NCBI GenBank assembly: GCA_945865355.1
Contig: CAMBDN010000003.1
Location: forward strand, 1 to 31,782
Source: Legionella genomosp. 1
GTDB lineage: Bacteria > Pseudomonadota > Gammaproteobacteria > Legionellales > Legionellaceae
Reading direction: 5' to 3'
Length of the DNA: 31,782 bases
In this document: piece by piece, positions 16,969 to 24,605 of the stretch
Numbering within the stretch: the first letter of the stretch is position 1
Layout of the letters: each line of letters starts with the position of its first letter
Program-made: the position numbers and the translations under genes
The notes under the pieces: model-generated
What the model saw: only the letters and a program-made list of their open reading frames with translations
Database searches by the model: none
What the model was told of the DNA's origin: nothing

Positions 16969-18251
16969 AAAAAAACGAGCGATTACAAGCGCTGAATATC
17001 CTAACAAGCTTGTTGCAAGATAACATCCAGCTTTCACACCTCTTAGCAACATCCGTGCCATTATCACCATTGACGAAAGAGATTTGTTTTGGCGTATGTC
17101 GCCACTATTTTCGCTTAAGCGCATTAGCCGACCGCTTATTAACCAAGCGACCCAAAGCAATCGATGTATGGACGAGTTTGCTGATAGGGCTTTATCAACT
17201 CCATTATTTACGTATCCCAGATTACGCGGTAGTAAAAGAAACCGTTGCATTGGTAGATCAGATCAAAAAACCTTGGGCCAAGGGCTTGGTTAATGCCATA
17301 TTACGCACCTATTGTCGCGAACAAGAAACCTTATTGGCTGAACTACAAAACAACCCTTCCTTTAGCCTTGGTCACCCTCAATGGCTAACCAAGCGCTTGC
17401 AAGCAGCATGGCCCAACGATTGGCAAACGATATTACAAGCCAATGATACCCATCCGCCAATGAGTTTACGCGTCAATCAACATCGTACGACGGCTAGCGA
17501 CTATTTGAACCAATTAAAGCAAGTTGATATCGAAGCTCATCAACTCAACCACGCACCCTTTGGTCTCGTCTTGGTTAAACCCTGCGATGTGAATGAGTTA
17601 CCTGGATTTAGTAGTGGTGATGTATCCGTACAAGATGGAGCTGCACAGTTAGCGGTTTCACTGTTGGAATTAAAGCCTGACTTACGTTTACTCGATGCCT
17701 GCGCCGCCCCCGGTGGAAAAACCTGCCATATACTTGAAACAGAGCCTGGATTATCTGCCTGCGTGGCACTCGATGTGGACAGCAAACGCCTCAGTCGCGT
17801 ACAAGAAAATTTGAATCGCTTAAATCTACAGGCAACGCTCATCAAAGGCGATGGAACGCAACCACAAGCCTGGTGGGATGGGGTATTGTTCGATCGCATT
17901 CTTCTCGATGCGCCTTGTTCAGCAACCGGGGTGATAAGGCGCCATCCAGATATTAAACTCTTACGCAAAGCGATAGACATCGACACAGTGACTCAATTAC
18001 AACAAACGTTACTACATGCTCTTTGGCCCCTACTTGCACCAGGCGGTATCTTCGTTTACGCAACCTGTTCCATCATGCCCGAAGAAAATGAACAACAAAT
18101 ATCACGCTTTTTGGGCACGCAAGAAGATTGTCGATTTTTAGCACATGAGCACCCCTGGGGACGCAGTACTGGCCACGGTTGGCAAATCTTGCCAGGCGAC
18201 AATAATATGGATGGTTTTTTTTATTCAAAATTAATAAAGGAACCCCGTTAA
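16965..18251 (+). CDS. rsmB: 16S rRNA m5C967 methyltransferase
   Basis: Methylates C967 of 16S rRNA with S-adenosylmethionine. A NusB-like RNA-binding domain (about 1-135) precedes the Rossmann methyltransferase. The SAM motif is LLDACAAPGGKT (242-253), and the two m5C cysteines are Cys318 (DAPCSATG, product release) and Cys368 (YATCSIMPEEN, nucleophile). The length of 428 aa is as in E. coli. It starts with a 4-nt overlap with fmt. Its stop codon lies inside the PmrA-type repeat that serves the next gene. Confidence 0.97.
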   Translation: MKKNERLQALNILTSLLQDNIQLSHLLATSVPLSPLTKEICFGVCRHYFRLSALADRLLTKRPKAIDVWTSLLIGLYQLHYLRIPDYAVVKETVALVDQIKKPWAKGLVNAILRTYCREQETLLAELQNNPSFSLGHPQWLTKRLQAAWPNDWQTILQANDTHPPMSLRVNQHRTTASDYLNQLKQVDIEAHQLNHAPFGLVLVKPCDVNELPGFSSGDVSVQDGAAQLAVSLLELKPDLRLLDACAAPGGKTCHILETEPGLSACVALDVDSKRLSRVQENLNRLNLQATLIKGDGTQPQAWWDGVLFDRILLDAPCSATGVIRRHPDIKLLRKAIDIDTVTQLQQTLLHALWPLLAPGGIFVYATCSIMPEENEQQISRFLGTQEDCRFLAHEHPWGRSTGHGWQILPGDNNMDGFFYSKLIKEPR

Positions 18252-18279
18252 TATTACGTTAATACTTTTTTTGTACAAT
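18247..18279 (+). promoter_or_regulatory. PmrA-type tandem box and -10 before the PaaK-like gene
   Basis: Two 9-mers, GTTAATATT (18247-18255) and GTTAATACT (18258-18266), are separated by 2 nt, matching the PmrA consensus cTTAATatT-N2-cTTAATatT described for Legionella and Coxiella effector genes. Seven nt after the second repeat lies a candidate -10, TACAAT (18274-18279). The first repeat overlaps the last codon of rsmB. The same spacing occurs before the gene at 24606. Confidence 0.75.
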
Positions 18280-18309
18280 CCGTCCTAATTTAATTTTAGG
18301 ATGAAATAA

Positions 18310-20580
18310 ATGCCCACCTATACAATCAATTCACCCACGATTATTTTTAACCACGCAGAATATGGCTCAAGGCTATTATTCAAACAAGGCGTCACCAATC
18401 CGCGTGATGAATTAGGTAAAAATGGCGTGACCTTACACGGACAATTTAGCTCGCTTTTTTATAAAACAATTCGCATCAATACCACCCTAATCGATGAAAA
18501 GGGGGCGCATAAAAATAAAACATTAAATATTAACCGCAACAGTCTAATCAAATACATTGGCCATGGCGCCAAAAGTTCAGACTCAGACCAAGTACTGATT
18601 AATAAATTAAATGCAAGCTTATGGACTTCAGATTTAAACCAACCCTCACGCGAAGAAGATAAAAAAGCGCAAAGCGATGCTGGGGAAAACAGTTTACGAC
18701 ATGCCGGTCAACATAATAAGCGACTGATTAATCATTGGAGCAACGCTATCCAAGATAATGTCAGGGGTTCTTTTATGAGTTGGCTCTATCAAAAAACCAT
18801 TGGTGGCTTAAAACGTTTATTTGTACGTTTACTCTTTGTTAGAACAGAAAATGATCTACTTGAAACAGGGGAAATTTTAGCAAAAAAACGCTTCCATGAA
18901 GCCTACCGAGATGTGCCTGCTTATCGAACCCACGTTGTCACCTTTAATGGCAAGCCGGTCGCTGAAACGTCACTACGCCATATACCGCCAACCAGCAAAG
19001 ATAACTATATCAAGCCCCAAACATTCGATTCAGATCTACATACGCATGGTAAATACCCAGCACACTCTAAAACCGATACGTCAACCGGGACCACCGGCAA
19101 GCCCACAGCTTGGGTGCGCGGAGAAAAAGAATTAGATACCGTCAAAAAATCCCTACAGCTCGCCGCAAAACTGCAGTTTGGTAGCCGACAATTAACCTAC
19201 ATCAACGCTTTCGCTTTGGGTCCTTGGGCAACTGGCCTCACCACATATGAGCTCATGCGAGATACCGGTAGCGTCTTTGCGACAGGTCCTGACAAAGATA
19301 AAATTCTCGATGAATTACTGCGTATTGCAAAATATGAACAGCATCAAATTGAGTTAGCTGTCAATGCCCTAGATACTGGCGAGTCCAATAAACGCATCAT
19401 CACTCAATTGATACAAGAGACACTCAAAACGGTATTAAGGAAAAGAGACTTACCAATAAAAGATGCGCTTGATCAACGGCTTCATGCTCTCTTAGCTGAA
19501 GAAAGAGTTGCTATTACTGGCTTGAAATCAAAGATCTTATCAATTGCGCAGACGATGAATAAGGAAAAAGTACAAACGATCATTGCAGGCTACCCCCCTT
19601 TCTTAAAAGATTTAGCGAGCTATGCAAAAGAACAAGGACATGATTTAAGCAAGTTTTCGGTCATTGGCGTGGTTGGTGGTCAAGCAATTTCCGAAGCGAT
19701 GCGTGACCAGCTAGAAGGCAATGGCTTTGATAAAATCTACTCCTCATACGGTGCTTCTGACTTAGACATCAACCTAGGTGTTGAAAGTGACTATGAAATC
19801 ACAGTGCGTAAAGCAATTGAAAGAAATCCAGGCCTTGCTCGTGAACTCTTTGGAGCGAACAAGGGATTACCCATGGTGTTTCATTATGATCCACTGAATT
19901 ATCATGTCGAATGTGATGCTGCCAATGATTTACTCTTTACCTGTACCCGTAACGATCGCTCTTCACCTCGTATTCGCTATAATCTAGGTGATAAAGGACG
20001 AATCTATGCTTCAAGTGATATACAAGCCTCATTGGCCAAATATGGAATTTTCCAGAAACCAAAATCAGATTTACCATTGATGTTTGTGTGGGGTCGGGAT
20101 TCAACGGTTGTTTTCCATGGTGCTAATTTAGCGTTTACTGAATTAGAACGTGCAATAACCGATACCGACAACGAAAACACAATCCTTAAAAAATCCTTTT
20201 ATACCTTTGATGACGCTGATGGTGTTGAACATCTGGAAATTTGGTTAGAACTCAATGAAGGGAAAGACTTACCTGAGCCAGAAGCAATGAATGATTATGC
20301 CAAAACGTTAATCAGCAGATTGGCTAGCGGGAACCAAGACTTCCGTTATCAATTACAGCATTTAGACGAAGGCACGCCACTTCCAGTCGTCCGGTTTTTT
20401 AAACGTCACCAAAGCCCTATCAGTGAAGCCGGCGGCCACCGTAAGCAAGTATTGATCTTCCAAAAAGGCGTCAATTTACCGGACGGCTATACACTACCAG
20501 AAGATCCTACCATCTGCGGCAGCAGCAACCTGACCATGGATAGCGAATTATTTGCAACAAGAGCCACTCAGCTGGCGTAA
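18310..20580 (+). CDS. PaaK-like adenylate-forming enzyme, putative Dot/Icm effector
   Basis: A 756-aa protein with the ANL (acyl/aryl-CoA ligase) core closest to phenylacetate-CoA ligases. The phosphate loop is TSTGTTGKP (257-265), the adenine/Mg block YSSYGASDLD (477-486; a conserved Glu is commonly Asp here), the ribose-binding aspartate sits in NLGDKGR (558-564, Asp561), and the A8 hinge reads WGRDSTVVFHGANL (594-607). An N-terminal extension of about 190 residues and a helical insert of about 100 residues (330-440) are unlike metabolic PaaK. It would activate a carboxylate by adenylation; the substrate is unknown. The PmrA-type promoter and lack of a pathway neighbour suggest export by Dot/Icm, which is inference. 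No membrane segment is seen. AGGA lies 9 nt before the ATG. Confidence 0.72.
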   Translation: MPTYTINSPTIIFNHAEYGSRLLFKQGVTNPRDELGKNGVTLHGQFSSLFYKTIRINTTLIDEKGAHKNKTLNINRNSLIKYIGHGAKSSDSDQVLINKLNASLWTSDLNQPSREEDKKAQSDAGENSLRHAGQHNKRLINHWSNAIQDNVRGSFMSWLYQKTIGGLKRLFVRLLFVRTENDLLETGEILAKKRFHEAYRDVPAYRTHVVTFNGKPVAETSLRHIPPTSKDNYIKPQTFDSDLHTHGKYPAHSKTDTSTGTTGKPTAWVRGEKELDTVKKSLQLAAKLQFGSRQLTYINAFALGPWATGLTTYELMRDTGSVFATGPDKDKILDELLRIAKYEQHQIELAVNALDTGESNKRIITQLIQETLKTVLRKRDLPIKDALDQRLHALLAEERVAITGLKSKILSIAQTMNKEKVQTIIAGYPPFLKDLASYAKEQGHDLSKFSVIGVVGGQAISEAMRDQLEGNGFDKIYSSYGASDLDINLGVESDYEITVRKAIERNPGLARELFGANKGLPMVFHYDPLNYHVECDAANDLLFTCTRNDRSSPRIRYNLGDKGRIYASSDIQASLAKYGIFQKPKSDLPLMFVWGRDSTVVFHGANLAFTELERAITDTDNENTILKKSFYTFDDADGVEHLEIWLELNEGKDLPEPEAMNDYAKTLISRLASGNQDFRYQLQHLDEGTPLPVVRFFKRHQSPISEAGGHRKQVLIFQKGVNLPDGYTLPEDPTICGSSNLTMDSELFATRATQLA

Positions 20581-20611
20581 GAACAGCTCGTTGGATTTCA
20601 ATACATTCCGA

Positions 20612-20655
20612 AATCGATATCATTTTAATAGACTATAATAAAAATGATGTCGATT
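20612..20655. repeat. 15-bp inverted repeat flanking a TATAAT
   Basis: AATCGATATCATTTT (20612-20626) pairs with AAAATGATGTCGATT (20641-20655) with one G-T type mismatch around a 14-nt loop. A perfect -10 hexamer, TATAAT (20634-20639), sits in the loop. It lies between the PaaK-like gene stop and the next start at 20670. No T-run follows, so an operator surrounding a promoter is favoured over a terminator. Confidence 0.65.
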
Positions 20656-20669
20656 AATTAAGGTAAATT

Positions 20670-21810
20670 ATGCCAAGCCCTAGACGTTTCACAACTGAAT
20701 TTACTGAGAGACTAAAAGCAGGCTACCTTGATGAAGAGTTTGCCACAAGCAAAATCGCAACCGCAATATCACAGTACCCTGATGTAGGCCAGCTCTCTAG
20801 AATTTTTGATAACATGCCTATATCACCTGACACAATGGCAGAGGCTTATAGCGATATCGATCGCTACAGCCGACTCCGGTAACCTTGAAGCACATATGCG
20901 CGAGATCGCGATGGAATTAGCACCAGAGCTTCTCAATAAAGATATGACGGATTTAAATGACGATACTATCGCTAGAATAGGCGAAGAAAATTACAAAAAG
21001 TTATGTCCTCCTGGTCAGCCTAAGCAACAAATGGTCGATAAGCTGCTGCAAGTTATCGTCGTATCCTATGGGCAAGTAATAACGAAACAATTTGAAACGA
21101 CCATCGGCCCTGAATTTGACGCATCAAGGACAGCTGAGCAAGTTAATCAGAGAATAGATAAAAAACAAGCTTTCAATAGAAAAATTACCCTTCCAATGGA
21201 ACATTGTATCGACAACATAACAAGAGACCATCTGCTATCAACCCACATCAAGGCAAAACTTGAAGCTCCTAATGCTGTAAAAGATAAATTGATACTTCTA
21301 ATGAATACAATTGATGAGGCTCTTAGCCAGTTAAAGGAGCTCAAGAAAAACTGTAAAAATACGGTGAATATTGAACATATTCAATGCGCAATAAAAGACA
21401 TGAGTATACAATTCGACAAATTAGATGGGGCGGCTATGAAATTAGATGAGCCTAATGAAACCAGTCTCACAGAAGCTATAAATAGTATCAATTCAACAAC
21501 CGAAACATTAACAAAGATTACAGAAAATCATCTTTTAATCCCAAGCCAAGAGCCTCATATCAAAAGTTTTGGCGAAAAGTTTTTAAATGTTCTAGCTCGT
21601 TTTTTCACCATAGGCAAAGTTGGCTATAAAAGCGAAGAAACGCAGCAAGCTGAAACGACACAAAGCAAAATAGACAATACCGTTAAGTCGATGCATTCAA
21701 TGAAAGAAATTCTGCTGAAGGTAAAATCAACTGACCCAGCAAACAGCGCACCGATTGAAGAAGATAAAGAAACTGAACGACCAGAACCACCTGGCACTAT
21801 GGGACATTAG
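20670..21810 (+). pseudogene. Effector-like gene split by a +1 frameshift
   Basis: Two overlapping frames look like one protein. The first (20670-20882, 70 aa, AAGG before the ATG) begins MPSPRRFTTEFTERLKAGYL and runs out at TAA just after AEAYSDIDRYSRLR. The second, in the +1 frame, continues naturally with ATADSGNLEAHMREIAMELAP and runs to 21810, but its own first start is a poor TTG at 20806, and the preceding frame is closed at 20785. Joined, they give about 378 aa: soluble, helical, with coiled-coil stretches (about residues 240-300 of the joined chain) and a Glu/Pro-rich tail ending ERPEPPGTMGH. I recognise no family. A one-base insertion, an assembly error or a programmed shift are all possible; I see no classic slippery sequence. 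Confidence 0.6.
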
Positions 21811-21899
21811 TGATCAACTGTTTAAGTCGTATCATTACGAATTGCTATTCCAAACATCATTATGAAACAATAAGCGAATCGTTCTATCATCGTTGACCC

Positions 21900-22685
21900 A
21901 TGAAAACTGTATTTAAAGTACTGCCCATCGACTATTTACAACGCGGTCACTATCAACCGAGACGAGACTTTGATGAGCAGGCTCTAGGTGATTTGGCGCA
22001 GTCAATTCGAACCCAAGGCTTAATTGAACCGTTGGTCGTGCGCGAAGTATCCTCACTATGCTATGAAATTATTGCCGGAGAGCGGCGATGGCGTGCGGCA
22101 ATGATGGCGGGGCTTTCTGAAGTCCCTTGCATGATTGGCGAATATACGGATATGCAAGCAGCTGCGGTTACCGTCATTGAAAACATCCAACGACAAGATT
22201 TAAATTTACTGGAAGAGGCTAATGCCTATCACTGTTTACAATCCGAATTTCATTTTAGCCAGGATGAAATATCTACCTTGGTCGGTAAATCGCGTAGTCA
22301 TATCGCCAATATTTTACGGCTTTTAACCTTATGTGCGTCCGTGCAAGAGAGAATACGCTCAAGGCAACTCTCGCTTGGGCACGCTCGTACGTTGGTCGGC
22401 CTCCATGCCTTGCAACAAGAAACACTTTCAAAGCAAGTTATTGAGCAAGAATGGTCAGTACGTCGACTTGAAGAAGAAGTACGTTTAAGCAAGCTTCCTA
22501 TTGATCCACCACCCCGCCCCAATCATCGTGATATTGTCCATTTGCAATCCCAACTTGCTGAGCAAATGGGTACGCCTGTACAAATTGTTACTGATAATGA
22601 CCAAGGTGGTTGGTTAAAAATAAAATTTTTTGACAATGACACTCTCGCAGGACTTTTAGAGCGCATGGGCTTGCGTTATGATTGA
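21900..22685 (+). CDS. ParB/Spo0J-family DNA-binding protein (orphan)
   Basis: A 261-aa protein with the ParB N-terminal nuclease-fold/CTP-binding domain (YQPRRDFDEQALGDLAQSI; GERRWRAAMMAG near 60-71; ENIQRQDLNLLEEA near 97-110), a helix-turn-helix core (FSQDEISTLVGKSRSHIANILRLL) and a C-terminal dimerisation part. It would bind parS and act in chromosome or plasmid partition. No parA is adjacent, and the neighbours (dacB downstream, effector-like gene upstream) are not partition genes. It could be a second, specialised ParB or the chromosomal one displaced from parA. The start ATG at 21900 has only a weak ribosome-binding site. Confidence 0.88.
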   Translation: MKTVFKVLPIDYLQRGHYQPRRDFDEQALGDLAQSIRTQGLIEPLVVREVSSLCYEIIAGERRWRAAMMAGLSEVPCMIGEYTDMQAAAVTVIENIQRQDLNLLEEANAYHCLQSEFHFSQDEISTLVGKSRSHIANILRLLTLCASVQERIRSRQLSLGHARTLVGLHALQQETLSKQVIEQEWSVRRLEEEVRLSKLPIDPPPRPNHRDIVHLQSQLAEQMGTPVQIVTDNDQGGWLKIKFFDNDTLAGLLERMGLRYD

Positions 22686-22711
22686 CCATCAACCATAAGG
22701 GCTTAAATGTA

Positions 22712-24514
22712 ATGAAAAGGATTTTGCCAAGCATACTGTTGTGGGCCGTTAGCTCGTCCACCATGGCGACTGACCTACAAAGTGCCGTAGACAATATCAT
22801 CAATCAAGTCGACCCATCAATTAACATGGGTATGGTGGTTGTTGATCTTAATACTGGCGAAACCCTTTATCAACGACACCCTGAACGCTCATTTATTCCA
22901 GCCAGCAACATGAAGTTATTTTCAGACGCGGCCGCCCTACTTGCTTTAGGTCCCGATTACCGCTTTAAAAGTCAACTCACAACCGATGCACCTCTGCTAG
23001 ATAATGGCGTACTGAAAGGCTCCATTTACCTGCATCTACCAGGTGATCCATCACTAACAAAAGACAATTTAGATACGATGTTATCGCAATTACCCCTATG
23101 GGGGATTAAGCGCATTCAAGGGAATGTCGTCCTGGTCAGCAACAACAGTAACGTTACTGCTTATGCCCCAGGGCGGATGGCTGCCGACAATCGATACAGT
23201 TATGGCGCACCCGTCGCCCCCCTTGTCATCGATGAAAACCGCCTGACCGTAACGGTTAATCCCGCCTATCGTGCCGGTGTTGATGCGTTCATAGAATTAA
23301 ATAACCAAGATGACATTCTATCCATCAATAACCAAGTTAAAACGGCAAGCAATAATGCCAAATGTGGTGTTGATTTCAACATGGATAGCGAAAATCGTCT
23401 AACCGTCACCGGCTGTGTGGGTGTTGGACAATGGTCCATACAGCAACAAATTCCTATCCGTAATCCGCTGCTTTATGCAAAAAGTTTGGTAAGGGCGCGA
23501 TTGACAAATTTGAATATAAAACTTGAAGGACAAGTAGAGTTGGGCAATGCTCCTGCCGCCACACTGTTATTATCGTCCCACCGCTCAAAGCCCATTGCTC
23601 AAATCATGGCAGACACATTAAAACCGTCTGATAATTTGTATGCCGACAGCCTTTTTTTACATACAGCCGCAAAACTTTCTGGGACACCTCTGGATTGGCA
23701 ACAAGCTCAACCTGTCATTAAGAATTTTTTACAACAACAAACAGGGATCAGTTTAGAAAGCGCTATTTTAACTGACGGCTCTGGCTTGTCACGACAAGAT
23801 CTGCTCAGCGCCCAGCAAACGGTTGATTTACTTCGTTTTTTACATGCTCACTTCCCTCTTGCTTATGAATATATTGCCGCTCTGCCCATCGCAGGACAGG
23901 ATGGCACGTTGCAACGACGGTTTCGCAAGCCCTCACAACAGGGTTTACTGCGCGCCAAAACAGGCACGATGACTGGAGTGATGAGTCTGTCTGGGTATTT
24001 GTATACCGCCAATGCTCACATCCTTGCCTTTGCTATCTTTATTAATAAAGCACCAGGAACTAAACCATCTGTCTCAGGACGCTATCGCTCCTTGATTGAT
24101 AATTTATGTGATTTCTTATTGCGGCAAAAACCTGACAATCAACAAATTGCCCAAGTAGATGGGCCCCTGTCACGGGTTGCTTTCCAGCAACAACCCACCC
24201 AAGCAGAACAGCTACATCGTAAATTTGCAAAATGGCGTCAATTAGAATCAGCAGTCAAACAATCTCTACAAGGACAAACGGTTACTGTCTTATTTAGAAA
24301 CGATCAACTCGTGCTCAAAGACAACAACGCCGATATCAATACGGTCTGGAACATCTTACAAATATTAAGTAAAAAATATGCTTTCACCATTGCCCTGCAT
24401 AGCAAAATTGCCCCCACAGGCGATCAAAATAGCCCATCGCTATTGTGGATAAAAACAGCAAGACAAATCACACCAACCACAAGAACATGGACATTACGAG
24501 AGTCCATCAGTTAA
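22712..24514 (+). CDS. dacB: D-alanyl-D-alanine carboxypeptidase/endopeptidase (PBP4 family) with C-terminal extension
   Basis: A periplasmic penicillin-binding protein that trims or cleaves peptidoglycan cross-links. A signal peptide (MKRILPSILLWAVSSSTMA) leads the chain. The three active-site motifs are intact: SNMK (Ser65-Lys68), SDN (306-308) and KTG (416-418). At 600 aa it is about 120 residues longer than E. coli PBP4; the extra C-terminal part (about 480-600) is polar, with short beta/alpha elements and no motif I recognise. The ATG at 22712 starts 26 nt after parB; a longer frame begins with TTG at 22682 overlapping parB and is disfavoured because it would bury the signal peptide. Co-transcription with parB is likely. 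Confidence 0.92.
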   Translation: MKRILPSILLWAVSSSTMATDLQSAVDNIINQVDPSINMGMVVVDLNTGETLYQRHPERSFIPASNMKLFSDAAALLALGPDYRFKSQLTTDAPLLDNGVLKGSIYLHLPGDPSLTKDNLDTMLSQLPLWGIKRIQGNVVLVSNNSNVTAYAPGRMAADNRYSYGAPVAPLVIDENRLTVTVNPAYRAGVDAFIELNNQDDILSINNQVKTASNNAKCGVDFNMDSENRLTVTGCVGVGQWSIQQQIPIRNPLLYAKSLVRARLTNLNIKLEGQVELGNAPAATLLLSSHRSKPIAQIMADTLKPSDNLYADSLFLHTAAKLSGTPLDWQQAQPVIKNFLQQQTGISLESAILTDGSGLSRQDLLSAQQTVDLLRFLHAHFPLAYEYIAALPIAGQDGTLQRRFRKPSQQGLLRAKTGTMTGVMSLSGYLYTANAHILAFAIFINKAPGTKPSVSGRYRSLIDNLCDFLLRQKPDNQQIAQVDGPLSRVAFQQQPTQAEQLHRKFAKWRQLESAVKQSLQGQTVTVLFRNDQLVLKDNNADINTVWNILQILSKKYAFTIALHSKIAPTGDQNSPSLLWIKTARQITPTTRTWTLRESIS

Positions 24515-24545
24515 GAATGGTATAACCAAAAGACTAAATCCTCAG

Positions 24546-24578
24546 GTTAATATTTCCTTAATATACCTAGATTAAACT
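24546..24578 (+). promoter_or_regulatory. PmrA-type tandem box and -10 before the repeat-containing effector gene
   Basis: GTTAATATT (24546-24554) and CTTAATATA (24557-24565) are separated by 2 nt, nearly identical to the PmrA consensus. Seven nt further is a candidate -10, TAAACT (24573-24578), the same geometry as before the gene at 18310. The ATG follows 27 nt after the -10. Confidence 0.78.
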
Positions 24579-24605
24579 TAAATTGTATTCGCTTGGAGTA
24601 TTTCG

